From the NCBI RefSeq assembly GCF_016937655.1, contig NZ_JAFHKL010000001.1, forward strand, positions 741,531-805,530: DNA of 64,000 nt, read 5' to 3'. Both the position numbers and the translations under genes were made by a program. How positions within the stretch are numbered: the stretch's first letter is position 1; the number at the start of each line of letters is the position of its first letter. Of the stretch, positions 52,221 through 60,941 are shown one piece after another. The DNA comes from Chromobacterium alkanivorans (GTDB taxonomy: Bacteria > Pseudomonadota > Gammaproteobacteria > Burkholderiales > Chromobacteriaceae). Below the pieces are notes generated by a model that was not told where the DNA came from, did not search any database, and was given only the letters and a program-made list of their open reading frames with translations.

Positions 52221-53069
52221 ATGGCTATTACCGTCAACACCAACATTGCTTCGCTGAATGCGCAGCGCAACCTCAGCAACTCCAACAACTCGTTGCAAGT
52301 TTCGCTGCAACGTCTGTCTTCCGGCCTGCGCGTCAACAGCGCGAAGGACGATGCCGCCGGTCTGGCGATTTCCCAGACCCTGAGCGCCGCCATCCGCGGT
52401 AACAACCAGGCGATCAAGAACGCCAACGACGGCATCTCCGTAGGTCAGACCGCGGAAGGCGCCTTGGGCCAGATTGCCAACAACCTGCAGCGTATCCGTG
52501 AAATCGCGGTGCAAGCGTCCAACGGCTCGGTGAGCAACACCAACCGTTCGCAGCTGCAAAGCGAAGTGGACCAGCTGACCCAGGAAATCTCGCGTATCGT
52601 GCAAACCACCCAGTTCAACGGCACCAGCCTGTTGTCCGGTGGCTCGGTACTGACCTTCCAGGTGGGCTCGTCCGGCGCGGCGACCAACCAGGTTTCGATC
52701 TCGTCGACCGACCTGACCTCCGCGGGGATTTTGAACAGCTACAACTCGAGCCTGACCAATACCGGCACCGTGAGCGTTACGACTCAAGGTGGCGCATCGG
52801 GCGCGCTGTCTTCGCTGGACGCCGACATCGCCCAGATCTCGAACATCCGTTCGACCTTCGGTGCGGTGCAGAACCGGTTCGACGCTGTGGTGGCCAACCT
52901 GCAGAACTACGTGGAAAACCTGACCGCAGCCAACAGCCGTATCGTGGATGTGGACTTCGCCGCGGAAACTGCTACCCTGACCAAGAACCAGATTCTGCAA
53001 CAGGCCGGTACTTCGATTCTGAAGAACGCCAACTCGCTGCCGCAGTCTGCACTGACCCTGCTGCAATAA
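52221..53069 (+). CDS. fliC: Flagellin 2
   Basis: Filament subunit of 282 residues, same length as flagellin 1. The two differ at scattered places, for example NLSNSNNSLQ for NLNQSSNSLQ and TSAGILNSYNSS for TSAGTLNAYNSS, with D0/D1 helices identical over long stretches. CAGGAGA precedes the ATG. Its own sigma-28 promoter shows that the two are separately expressed. Long identical tracts suggest gene conversion. Confidence 0.97.
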   Translation: MAITVNTNIASLNAQRNLSNSNNSLQVSLQRLSSGLRVNSAKDDAAGLAISQTLSAAIRGNNQAIKNANDGISVGQTAEGALGQIANNLQRIREIAVQASNGSVSNTNRSQLQSEVDQLTQEISRIVQTTQFNGTSLLSGGSVLTFQVGSSGAATNQVSISSTDLTSAGILNSYNSSLTNTGTVSVTTQGGASGALSSLDADIAQISNIRSTFGAVQNRFDAVVANLQNYVENLTAANSRIVDVDFAAETATLTKNQILQQAGTSILKNANSLPQSALTLLQ

Positions 53070-53098
53070 GTCTAGAATGATGGTATGAGCCAGCGGCG

Positions 53099-53124
53099 GC
53101 TCCGGTTGGTTGGGCAACCGGAGC
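53099..53124 (+). terminator. Hairpin after flagellin 2
   Basis: GCTCCGGTT (53099-53107) and AACCGGAGC (53116-53124) form a perfect 9-bp stem. No T-run follows, so it may attenuate rather than stop transcription into flaG. Confidence 0.5.
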
Positions 53125-53146
53125 TGCGCGCGTCAGGAGAGTTGTC

Positions 53147-53575
53147 ATGCAAATACCTTCTTTACAATCGCTGCCGATTGCCAACGCGGGCGCATCCGCG
53201 CCGCGGCAGCAAACGGTGGAGTTGGCGCAAAGCGGGCAGGGCGCCGACAAGGCCGCTTCCGCTTTGCCGGACAATGCCCAGGCCGTTGCCGCCGCCGGAC
53301 AGGCGCAGCAACAGCAAGCGCAGAACACCGCGGCCAAGGAAAAACCATCGGTTACCGAGCAGTTGCAGTCGTCGTTGAAGCAACTGAACAGTGTGGCCTC
53401 GCTGTACAATAACCAGCTGGAGTTTTCGGTGGACAAGGATACCGATCTGCAGGTGGTGAAAGTCGTGGACAAGGAAACTCAGAAGGTAATCCGGCAGATA
53501 CCTTCCGAGGACGCGATCCGGATCGCCAAGGCGATCGGCGACTTCAAGGGCATGCTGCTGAAGGACAAGGCTTGA
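53147..53575 (+). CDS. flaG: FlaG family flagellar protein
   Basis: A protein of 142 residues. The N-terminal half is low-complexity Ala/Gln. The C-terminal half is the FlaG domain (LEFSVDKDTDLQVVKVVDKETQKVIRQIPSEDAIRIAKAIGDFKGMLLKDKA). FlaG influences filament length and lies between fliC and fliD in many bacteria. CAGGAGA ribosome binding site. Confidence 0.92.
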   Translation: MQIPSLQSLPIANAGASAPRQQTVELAQSGQGADKAASALPDNAQAVAAAGQAQQQQAQNTAAKEKPSVTEQLQSSLKQLNSVASLYNNQLEFSVDKDTDLQVVKVVDKETQKVIRQIPSEDAIRIAKAIGDFKGMLLKDKA

Positions 53576-53619
53576 GTCCCGGGAGCGGCTCAACAAATAC
53601 ACATTAAAGGGTGATGAAC

Positions 53620-54993
53620 ATGGCAGGGATAACCACATCAGTCGGCGCGCTCGACGTCCAAACCATCGTAAGCCAGTTGATGGCGATCGATTCCCGGCCA
53701 TTGGTCGCCAGTCAGAAAAAACTGGACGGCTACAACACCCAGTTGAGCGATCTTGGCAAGATCGGTTCCGCGCTGTCCGCGCTGCAAAGCGCGATCACCA
53801 GCTTGTCGTCGGGATCGTTCTTGCAGGCGTTCAAAGTGTCCTCCAGCGATACCTCGGTGGCGGGCGTCAGCACCACCTCCGGCGGCGTCAACGGCACCTA
53901 CGTCGTTAACGTGGCCAAACTGGCGACCTCCCGGCAACTGGTGTTCGACCAGTTCAACGGCGCCGACATCAAAGACGCGCAAACGGAAATCACCGGCGCG
54001 CCCAATGAGCTGAAGTTCACCATCAATGGCAAGGAACAGACGGTCAAGCTCAGGGACAATCCGGGCGACAAAGTCACCCTGCAGTCCATTTCCGACAAGA
54101 TCAACGCCGAAGGCATGGGCATCAACGCCTCTGTCGTCAAAAACGGCGACAACTACAAGCTGGTGGTGGCGTCTACCGCTTCCGGCACCGACAATAAATT
54201 CACCATCAGCGCCGGCGGCGCCGATTCCGGCGGCACCAGCGGATCGACGCTGGCTGGCTTGACGCAAAGTCCAACCGCCAACGGCGAGTCCAAGGACGCG
54301 GCCAACGCCGAATTGACGGTGAACGGCGTGCAGGTGACCTCCGGCAGCAATAAGGTCAGCGGCGCGATTCCCGGCGTTGAGCTGGACCTGTATAAAGGCG
54401 GGACCGGTGTTTCCACCACGGTGACGCTGAATCAGGACACCGCCGGCATCGGCAAGAATCTGCAGGGCTTTGTCGACGCCTATAATCAAGTGCTGAGCGC
54501 GATCAAGGATGCGCGCGGTGGCAGCATGAAGGGCAATGCCTCGGTTTTGTCGATTCAGCAAAAACTGCAGGATGTGCTGACCAAGTCCATTCCCGGCGTC
54601 GATCCGGTTAACTCCTATGCCTACCTGTCCCAGATCGGGATCGCCATTCAAAAGGACGGCACTCTCAAACTGGATCAGACCAAGTTCAACGACGCCTTGA
54701 AAAAGGACCCGACCGCGGTGAAGAACCTGTTCGGGAACACCAGCAGCAACGGGATTGCCCAGTTGTTGAACAAAGAGATCAACAGCCTGCTGGGGCCCAG
54801 CGGCGTAGTGGAAAGCAGCAAGAGCTCGATCAACTCGCGCATCAGCACCGAGAAAGCTTCGCAAGACGCATTGACCGCCCGGCTGACCGCGCGGCAGAAA
54901 CAATACATCCAGCAATACACCGCATTGAACTCGACGCTGGCTAAAATGCAGGCTTCGACCAATAATTTGAGCGGTCTGATGTCTCAGGTGTGA
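53620..54993 (+). CDS. fliD: Flagellar hook-associated protein 2 (filament cap)
   Basis: Filament cap protein of 457 residues from ATG 53620. N-terminal FliD_N (ITTSVGALDVQTIVSQLMAIDSRPL), then Thr/Ser/Gly-rich central domains and FliD_C (NKEINSLLG..SSINSRISTEKASQDALTARLTARQKQYIQQYTALNSTLAKMQASTNNLSGLMSQV) with a C-terminal coiled coil. Three starts (53611 GTG, 53614 ATG, 53620 ATG) are possible; 53620 is best spaced from AAGG at 53607-53610 and gives the usual MAG start. Confidence 0.95.
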   Translation: MAGITTSVGALDVQTIVSQLMAIDSRPLVASQKKLDGYNTQLSDLGKIGSALSALQSAITSLSSGSFLQAFKVSSSDTSVAGVSTTSGGVNGTYVVNVAKLATSRQLVFDQFNGADIKDAQTEITGAPNELKFTINGKEQTVKLRDNPGDKVTLQSISDKINAEGMGINASVVKNGDNYKLVVASTASGTDNKFTISAGGADSGGTSGSTLAGLTQSPTANGESKDAANAELTVNGVQVTSGSNKVSGAIPGVELDLYKGGTGVSTTVTLNQDTAGIGKNLQGFVDAYNQVLSAIKDARGGSMKGNASVLSIQQKLQDVLTKSIPGVDPVNSYAYLSQIGIAIQKDGTLKLDQTKFNDALKKDPTAVKNLFGNTSSNGIAQLLNKEINSLLGPSGVVESSKSSINSRISTEKASQDALTARLTARQKQYIQQYTALNSTLAKMQASTNNLSGLMSQV

Positions 54994-55075
54994 ATTTGGT
55001 TTTTCGTCATGATTTTACGCTGAGGCCGGATCGGGCTGCACCGCCCGCCGACCCGGCATTGCCGGTGGTAACACT

Positions 55076-55501
55076 ATGCTGAACTCCAGAATGTTGAAGC
55101 AATTCAACAAGGCTTATGAAAACGACGCCTTGAAGGCCGCGGTATACGGCGCCAGCCCGATCGGGATCGTGGTCATGCTGTACGAAGGCGCGATCAAGGC
55201 GATCATGACCGCCGGCATCGCGATCGAGGCCCAGCGCTTTGACGAAAAGGCGCGCATGATTTCGAAGGCGATGGACATCATCGAAGGCCTGCGGATCGCC
55301 TTGGACGTAGAGGCCGGCAGCGAGGCGGCGGTCAATCTGAACGAGCTGTACCTCTATATGAAGACTCGTTTGGGGCAGGCCAGTCTCAAGAACGATCTGA
55401 CCATACTGGCGGAAGTCCGCAGCCTGCTGGAAACCGTTCTTCCCGCCTGGCAGCAGGTTGACCGCAGCCAGCCCGCGGCCAGCGCGGCGGCGGGCGCATG
55501 A
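55076..55501 (+). CDS. fliS: Flagellin export chaperone
   Basis: A helical cytosolic protein of 141 residues that binds the C-terminus of flagellin and keeps it from polymerising before export. AYENDALKAAVYGASPIGIVVMLYEGAIKAIMTAGIAIEAQRFDEKARMISKAMDIIEGLRIALD is the FliS core. The tail is Ala-rich. The stop overlaps fliT by 4 bp. Confidence 0.95.
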   Translation: MLNSRMLKQFNKAYENDALKAAVYGASPIGIVVMLYEGAIKAIMTAGIAIEAQRFDEKARMISKAMDIIEGLRIALDVEAGSEAAVNLNELYLYMKTRLGQASLKNDLTILAEVRSLLETVLPAWQQVDRSQPAASAAAGA

Positions 55502-55827
55502 CGGCGACGGCGCGCGCGACGGCCTTGGGGCCGTTGCTGGCGGAGCTGGAAGCCTTGACGCCCCAGGTGTCCGCCGCGGTGTCGGCCAAGGACTACGAGC
55601 GCTTCAGCGCCTTGCAGGCGCAACAGGAAAAGCTGATGTCTCGGTTGTTGGCCTCGCTGACCCAGGAGGCCTTGTCGGGTCTGGAGGAGACCCAGCGCGA
55701 CAGGCTGCGCGAACTGGTGCGGCGGCGCGAGGCGATCCAGGCGGATCTGACGCAATGGTCGGAGGCGCTGCGCTCGGAGCTGGTGCTGATCAATCAGAAC
55801 TCCCGGGTGCTGAAACACTATCGTTGA
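55498..55827 (+). CDS. fliT: FliT-like flagellar chaperone
   Basis: A helical protein of 109 residues in the fliT position just after fliS. It has the heptad-rich pattern (LLAELEALTPQVSAAVSAKDYERFSALQAQQEKLMSRLL, LRELVRRREAIQADLTQWSEALRSELVLINQNSRVLKHY). FliT chaperones the cap protein FliD and restrains FlhDC in enterics. Sequence conservation in the family is low, so the call rests on position and helical profile. Confidence 0.75.
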   Translation: MTATARATALGPLLAELEALTPQVSAAVSAKDYERFSALQAQQEKLMSRLLASLTQEALSGLEETQRDRLRELVRRREAIQADLTQWSEALRSELVLINQNSRVLKHYR

Positions 55828-55951
55828 CCGCAAGCCGCCGCGATTGCCCGGCCGGGACGGCGGGGCGATTTGATGGCGGGTTGGCCTTGGGTTGTTGGAG
55901 GTTTCGCCATAAAATTAAGTCACGGCGGAAACTCTTCCATGGGGAACCAAG

Positions 55952-56305
55952 ATGTCCGGCACCTTCTTCCCATACCTGATGGTCGTGCTCTGGCTGATGC
56001 TGGCCATGGCGGTAGCGTATGTCTACTGGCGCGTGCTGCGTTTGGAAACCAAACGCGACAGCTTGACCACCATGTATCTCGATCAGCAGCAACAGCAGAT
56101 CAGCGCTTTGCAGCGGGATATGTCGCGGCTGTTGTCCCGCGTGGAGCAGCAGGCGCACACGGATGTCGGACTCAGCCCTTACAACCAGGCGATCGAGATG
56201 ATACGCCAGGGCTTGACGGCTTCCGAAGTGGCCTCCCGCTGCGGCATTTCCCGCAGCGAGGCCGAGTTGATCGTTTCCCTGTATCGAAATAGTCCCACCT
56301 CATGA
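55952..56305 (+). CDS. DUF2802 membrane-anchored protein
   Basis: A protein of 117 residues. N-terminal membrane helix (YLMVVLWLMLAMAVAYVYW), a coiled-coil (YLDQQQQQISALQRDMSRLLSRVEQQ), and a C-terminal helix-turn-helix-like segment (NQAIEMIRQGLTASEVASRCGISRSEAELIVSLYR), the DUF2802 pattern. Such genes sit in flagellar clusters of beta- and gammaproteobacteria. Function unknown. Overlaps the FliK-like gene by 4 bp. Confidence 0.85.
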   Translation: MSGTFFPYLMVVLWLMLAMAVAYVYWRVLRLETKRDSLTTMYLDQQQQQISALQRDMSRLLSRVEQQAHTDVGLSPYNQAIEMIRQGLTASEVASRCGISRSEAELIVSLYRNSPTS

Positions 56306-57333
56306 TTCCGTCGATCAATACCGGCGTCTTGCCGGCGCAGCAGATCAACCCCTCGCAGCTGTTGGGCGAGGGCGCCAAGCTGTTGCTGGAAACCGCGACC
56401 CTGCCCAGCCGGCTGCCGACGCTGCTGCTGGGCGAGCAGGTGACCGCGCGCGTGGCGGACCGGCTGGACAATAATCAGCTGGCGGTATTGATCAAGAATT
56501 CGCTGTTCACGCTGAACCTGCCTCAAGGCGCGACGGTGAGCGGCGACACCTTGCAGCTGAAAGTGGCGTCCTTGCAGCCGGCGCTGACCTTTTTGCTGCA
56601 GGACGGCGGCAAGGAGAGCGCGGAGCAAAACAAGGCCAGCTCGGTGCAGGTGGCCTTGAGCCCCGCCTCCAAGTATCTGACCCATTTGTTGTCCACCCAG
56701 ACCAGCGACGCCGGCAAGCCGGTGCTGGTCAACGCGGCGCAGCAGCCGCCGCCCAAGGTGGCGGAGGATTTGCAGCAGGGCGTGGCCAAGAGCGGCCTGT
56801 TTTACGAGTCTCATCTGAAAGACTTCGCCGACGGCCGCGCCAGCCTGGCCGAGATCAAACAGGAGCCGCAGGCCAAGATGAGCCAGGCGCTGACGAACGC
56901 CGAGCACGCGGCGACCAGCGCTCGGCCGCAGGCCCAGACTCAGGCGCAAACGCAGGAGTTGGGCAATCTGGTGCAAAGGCAGCTCAATGGCCTGGAAAAC
57001 CAGCAACTGCAGTTTCAGGGCATGGCCTGGCCCGGCCAGCCGATGCAGATGGTGATAGAACAGGAAAAGACCGAGGCCGACCGCGAGGGCAACGGCCAGC
57101 AGGAGATGCAAGCCTGGTCCACCAGCCTGTCCCTGAATCTGCCGGCGCTGGGCGGCATGGCGGCGCGCATCCGTCTGGTGGGCCAGACGGTGCAGGTGTC
57201 CTTCGCCGCCGAAGACGAACAGGCGGGGCAGTTGATCACCCAGAACGCCAGCCGGCTGGAGGCGGGCTTGGCCTCGGCCGGTCTGGCCCTGGCCAGCCTG
57301 GTGGTGAAGGACGATGGCGCGGCCGCCGAGTGA
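56302..57333 (+). CDS. FliK-like flagellar hook-length control protein
   Basis: A protein of 343 residues. The N-terminal part is Gln/Ala-rich and low in order. The C-terminal 90 residues (WSTSLSLNLPALGGMAARIRLVGQTVQVSFAAEDEQAGQLITQNASRLEAGLASAGLALASLVV) match the Flg_hook domain of FliK. A second FliK is expected in the main flagellar cluster elsewhere, so this may be a paralogue. It overlaps the FlhB-like gene by 20 bp. Confidence 0.82.
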   Translation: MIPSINTGVLPAQQINPSQLLGEGAKLLLETATLPSRLPTLLLGEQVTARVADRLDNNQLAVLIKNSLFTLNLPQGATVSGDTLQLKVASLQPALTFLLQDGGKESAEQNKASSVQVALSPASKYLTHLLSTQTSDAGKPVLVNAAQQPPPKVAEDLQQGVAKSGLFYESHLKDFADGRASLAEIKQEPQAKMSQALTNAEHAATSARPQAQTQAQTQELGNLVQRQLNGLENQQLQFQGMAWPGQPMQMVIEQEKTEADREGNGQQEMQAWSTSLSLNLPALGGMAARIRLVGQTVQVSFAAEDEQAGQLITQNASRLEAGLASAGLALASLVVKDDGAAAE

Positions 57334-57655
57334 GGACAAGCGCCGCTCGGCGGTGGCCTTGTCTTACCAGGAGGGTCACCGTTCCCCCAAGGTCGTCGCC
57401 AAAGGTTACGGCGAGCTGGCCGAACGCATCATAGACCGCGCGCGGGAGGCCGGCGTGTTCGTCCACGATTCGCCGGAGCTGGTGTCCCTGCTGATGCAGG
57501 TGGACCTGGACAAGAACATCCCGCCGGAACTCTACCGCGCGGTGGCCGAGGTGCTGGCCTTCGTCTATTTTCTGGAGCACCACGCCTCCGGCAAGGATTA
57601 TGAATTCGAGGCCTGGCTGGGCGGCCGCAAGCCGGCGCCCCTGCCGGAGCCCTGA
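57314..57655 (+). CDS. FlhB C-terminal-like protein (FlhX type)
   Basis: A soluble protein of 113 residues resembling only the cytoplasmic C-terminal domain of the export-gate protein FlhB (RSAVALSYQEGHRSPKVVAKGYGELAERIIDRAREAGVFVHDSPELVSLLMQVDLDKNIPPELYRAVAEVLAFVYFLE). The NPTH autocleavage motif of true FlhB is missing. Such stand-alone FhlB/FlhX proteins can partly replace the cleaved FlhB tail. It follows the FliK-like gene, which is FlhB's natural partner. Confidence 0.88.
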   Translation: MARPPSEDKRRSAVALSYQEGHRSPKVVAKGYGELAERIIDRAREAGVFVHDSPELVSLLMQVDLDKNIPPELYRAVAEVLAFVYFLEHHASGKDYEFEAWLGGRKPAPLPEP

Positions 57656-57737
57656 TTTCCCTCCGCCGCGCGCTGGCGTTGCGGCGCGCTTCCCCTTATC
57701 CTCGATGAATGTCGTCGTTTTCATCGTGGAGTCGCAA

Positions 57738-58604
57738 ATGAAAGTCGGTTATATCGGTCTGGGCATCATGGGCCGTCCCTGCGTATTGAATCTCTTGAAG
57801 GCGGGCCACCAGGTGGCGGTATGGGCGCGCAGCCGCGAACGGGCGGAAGCCTTGTTGCAGGCTGGAGCCAGCTGGGCGGACAGCCCGGCCGCTTTGGCCG
57901 CTCAGGTCGAGTTGCTGATCACCAATGTGTCGGACACCGCGGACGTTGAGCAGGTGTTGCTGGGCGAGCAGGGTGCGGCGCACGGCGCCGGCGCGGGCCT
58001 GGTGTGCGCCGACATGAGCACCATCGCGCCCAACGGTGCGCGCCGCATCGCGGAGCAGCTGGCGTCTTTCGGCGTGGACTTCCTGGACTGTCCGGTCTCC
58101 GGCGGCGAGGTGGGCGCCGTCAACGGCACGCTGACCATCATGGTGGGCGGCAAGGCAGAGGCGCTGGAGCGCGCGCGTCCGGCCTTGCAGGCGATGGGGC
58201 AGACCATCACCCATATCGGCGCCAGCGGCGCCGGCCAGGTGGCCAAGGCCTGCAACCAGATCGCGGTCGGCGTCGGCGTCGCCGCGGTGGCGGAAATAAT
58301 GAAGCTGGCCCAGGCTTGCAATGTCGATCCCGCGCCGGTGCGGGCGGCCTTGCTGGGCGGTTTTGCCCAGAGCAAGGTGCTGGATGTCCACGGCCAGCGG
58401 ATGATAGACGACAATTACGCGCCGGGCTTCAAGGCCAAGCTGCACGCCAAGGATATGCGCATCGTGCTGGAGACGGCGCGCGAGCAGGGCATCCGCCTGC
58501 CTGAGGCCGAACGGGTGTCGGGCCTGATCGATCAGCTGGTGGCGGAAGGCGAGGGCGAGCTGGATTCGTCGGCGATCGCGCGGCTGATCTGGCGACAAAA
58601 CTGA
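57738..58604 (+). CDS. NAD(P)-dependent beta-hydroxyacid dehydrogenase (tartronate semialdehyde reductase-like)
   Basis: A protein of 288 residues. Rossmann motif VGYIGLGIMGRPCVLNLLKAGHQVAVWAR, substrate loop DCPVSGGEVGAVNGTLTIMVGG, catalytic Lys in GAGQVAKACNQIAV and a helical C-terminal dimer domain (FKAKLHAKDMRIVL). Closest in feel to 2-hydroxy-3-oxopropionate reductase (GarR/GlxR); 3-hydroxyisobutyrate dehydrogenase is the alternative. GGAG precedes ATG 57738. Confidence 0.88.
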   Translation: MKVGYIGLGIMGRPCVLNLLKAGHQVAVWARSRERAEALLQAGASWADSPAALAAQVELLITNVSDTADVEQVLLGEQGAAHGAGAGLVCADMSTIAPNGARRIAEQLASFGVDFLDCPVSGGEVGAVNGTLTIMVGGKAEALERARPALQAMGQTITHIGASGAGQVAKACNQIAVGVGVAAVAEIMKLAQACNVDPAPVRAALLGGFAQSKVLDVHGQRMIDDNYAPGFKAKLHAKDMRIVLETAREQGIRLPEAERVSGLIDQLVAEGEGELDSSAIARLIWRQN

Positions 58605-58617
58605 GACGGGAATGAGA

Positions 58618-58643
58618 AACGGCGAGGAGAGATCCTCGCCGTT
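58618..58643 (-). terminator. Terminator shared by the dehydrogenase and HU genes
   Basis: AACGGCGAGGA pairs perfectly with TCCTCGCCGTT around a GAGA loop. GTTTCTCATT follows on the minus strand (HU side). On the plus strand it stands 14 bp after the dehydrogenase stop. Confidence 0.65.
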
Positions 58644-58669
58644 GTCGCGGAAAGAGGGTTGAGCCGAAC

Positions 58670-58939
58670 TCAGGCCACCTTGTCCTTCAACTGTTTGCTG
58701 GGCAGAAACACCACCTTGCGTTTGGCGGCGATCTCGATGGTTTCGCCGGTCTTGGGATTGCGGCCGGTTCGCGCGGCGCTTTCCTTGACTTTGTATTTGC
58801 CCACCACGGTGGTGATTTCATCGCCGTTGGCCAACGCGTTTTGCAGCACTTCGTCAAAAGCGCCCAATACTCGGAGCACGTCGGCCTTGCTCAGGCCGGA
58901 TGTCTCGGCCAACGCCGCGATCAGTTCTGCTTTGGTCAT
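58670..58939 (-). CDS. hup: HU-family DNA-binding protein
   Basis: Nucleoid protein of 89 residues. KAELIAALAETSGLSKADVLRVLGAFDEVL forms the dimer helices, and the beta-arm contains GRNPKTGETIEIAAKRKVVF with the intercalating Pro in RNPKTG. Full HU length. Could be HU-beta or a diverged HU paralogue. Confidence 0.93.
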   Translation of the reverse strand: MTKAELIAALAETSGLSKADVLRVLGAFDEVLQNALANGDEITTVVGKYKVKESAARTGRNPKTGETIEIAAKRKVVFLPSKQLKDKVA

Positions 58940-59003
58940 GTTTTGGTCTTTCCCTCAGGTCTAGGAGCGCTTGCCGCGGCGGCCCCGGCCGCCGGCGCCG
59001 TGC

Positions 59004-59870
59004 TTACTCGATATTCTGGATCTGCTCGCGCATCTGTTCAATCAGGACTTTCAACTCCACCGAGGCCTGGGTGGTTTCGGTGGACACCGATTTGGACCCC
59101 AGAGTGTTGGCTTCGCGATTCAACTCCTGCATCAGGAAATCCAGGCGCTTGCCGGATTGGCCGCCGGCCTTCAGAATGCGGCGTACTTCACTCAGATGGG
59201 TGCTGAGGCGGGCAAGTTCTTCGTCGACGTCTATCTTCTGCGCGAACAGCGCGAACTCCTGCTTCAACCTGTCTTCGTCGACATTGCCCAGCGCCTCTTG
59301 CAGGCGGCTGGACAGTTTGGACATATGGGCGTCCAGAATGGCCGGCAGCTTGGGCTTGATGGCGGCGACGATGGCTTCCATGCCGGCGATGCGCTCCTCC
59401 AGCACCGCCTTGAGCTTTTCGCCTTCGCGGCCGCGCGAGGCGTTGAAGTCCTTCAAGGCCACGGTCAGGCTTTCCGCGCACAGTTGCTGCAGCACTTCCG
59501 GCGCCAGTTCATTGGTTTTCATCACGCCCGGCCAGCGCATCAGTTCGCCCACCGACAGGCCGCGGCTTTCGCCGGCCTGTTCGCGCACCTGCTGCGAGAC
59601 CTCGATCAGACGCTGCAGCACGTTCTGGTTCAATTCCAGCGTCGGCACGGCGCTGTCCACCTGATTGATGCCTACGCGGCATTCCAGCTTGCCGCGGCTG
59701 ACCTTGGCGGAAATCAGCTCGCGCAACTGCGGTTCGATCACGCGCAGCTCTTCCGGCAAGCGCATTTGCAAATCAAGGTAACGGTGGTTGACCGAGCGAA
59801 TTTCTAGGCTCAACAAGCCGCCGGGAAATTCCCTGCTGGTTGCGGCAAAGCCTGTCATACTTAAAATCAT
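59004..59870 (-). CDS. yicC: YicC family endoribonuclease/stress protein
   Basis: A protein of 288 residues, the full family length. N-terminal YicC-like domain (SMTGFAATSREFPGGLLSLEIRSVNHRYLDLQMRLPEELR) and C-terminal DUF1732 (QEFALFAQKIDVDEELARLSTHLSEVRRILKAGGQSGKRLDFLMQELNREANTLGSKS). E. coli YicC cuts RNA such as the small RNA RyhB. GGGGGTG lies before ATG 59870. It diverges from the kinase gene. Confidence 0.93.
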   Translation of the reverse strand: MILSMTGFAATSREFPGGLLSLEIRSVNHRYLDLQMRLPEELRVIEPQLRELISAKVSRGKLECRVGINQVDSAVPTLELNQNVLQRLIEVSQQVREQAGESRGLSVGELMRWPGVMKTNELAPEVLQQLCAESLTVALKDFNASRGREGEKLKAVLEERIAGMEAIVAAIKPKLPAILDAHMSKLSSRLQEALGNVDEDRLKQEFALFAQKIDVDEELARLSTHLSEVRRILKAGGQSGKRLDFLMQELNREANTLGSKSVSTETTQASVELKVLIEQMREQIQNIE

Positions 59871-59977
59871 CAGACACCCCCTTAGATGAGCGGATTGTTT
59901 ACTTTCTCAAGGCTGGGCCCGAATTGCTTTGCTAAGCTCAATCCAAGGCCTGTGGACACTATAACAACTGACACCCC

Positions 59978-60928
59978 ATGACTCAATCGAACCAGCAGAC
60001 CGCTTTGCCGGCAGGCTCCCGGCTGGGCGAGTACACGATTGTCCGCCAACTCTCGGTGGGCGGCTTCAGTGTTGTCTATCTGGCGCTGGACGATCAGGAC
60101 AACAAGTTCGCGATCAAGGAGTACTTGCCGCGCAATCTGGCGATGCGGGACGACGACGGCCACGTGACGGTGCCGCACGAGCTGGACCGCGAGGCTTTCA
60201 ATCTGGGGCTGAAGTGTTTTTTCGAGGAAGGCCGGATTCTTTCCGGCATTTCCCACCCCACCGTGGTGCGCGTGATCAACTTCTTCCGCGCCAACCAGAC
60301 GGTCTACATGGTGATGGAGTACGCCGACGGCCGTTCGCTGGTGCGCGAACTGGAGCTGGCCGGCGGCCGGCTGGACGAGCGGCGCTTGCGCAAATGGTTC
60401 GCCGCGCTGTTGTCCGGTCTGCGCGAGGTCCATCTGCAGCGCCTGCTGCACTTGGACATCAAGCCGGCCAATATTTATCTGCGCCGCAACGGCGCGCCGC
60501 TGTTGCTGGACTTCGGCGCGGCCAGGCAGACCCTGTCTCGCCGCGACAAGCATTTCGCCTCGATGTACACCCCGGGCTTCGCCGCGCCCGAGCAATATGA
60601 AAAAGACGCGCCGCTAGGGCCCTGGACCGACATCTACGCCTTGGGCGCCTGTCTTTACGCCTGCATGGGCGGCGGCACGCCGCAGATTTCCAAGGAGCGC
60701 AAGGAAAGCGACAGGCTGACGCCGGCGAGCAAGGCCTTCCGCCATTTGTACTCCCGCGAGTTGCTGGAATTGACCGATCAGTGCCTGGCGCTGTCTCCGG
60801 AGGAGAGGCCGGCGACGGTGCCGGGGCTGCAGAAGCGCCTGATGGCGGAGGAGTACAGCCCGCCGGAAGAACTGGCGGGCAGCAAGTGGGTGGGATGGAT
60901 AAAAAACCTGACTGGCGGACGCTCATGA
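59978..60928 (+). CDS. Hanks-type Ser/Thr protein kinase
   Basis: A soluble kinase of 316 residues. Gly-rich loop LSVGGFSVVYLA, catalytic Lys in FAIKEYLP, catalytic loop LHLDIKPANIYL, Mg-binding DFGAARQ and APEQY. The loop reads HLD in place of the usual HRD, so the Arg that locks the activation segment is missing and the kinase may not need loop phosphorylation. No membrane segment or sensor domain is seen. It forms a two-gene unit with the PP2C phosphatase 13 bp downstream; such pairs often belong to type VI secretion or stress control, but no T6SS genes are here. Confidence 0.92.
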   Translation: MTQSNQQTALPAGSRLGEYTIVRQLSVGGFSVVYLALDDQDNKFAIKEYLPRNLAMRDDDGHVTVPHELDREAFNLGLKCFFEEGRILSGISHPTVVRVINFFRANQTVYMVMEYADGRSLVRELELAGGRLDERRLRKWFAALLSGLREVHLQRLLHLDIKPANIYLRRNGAPLLLDFGAARQTLSRRDKHFASMYTPGFAAPEQYEKDAPLGPWTDIYALGACLYACMGGGTPQISKERKESDRLTPASKAFRHLYSRELLELTDQCLALSPEERPATVPGLQKRLMAEEYSPPEELAGSKWVGWIKNLTGGRS

Positions 60929-60941
60929 TGAGGGGATAGCC

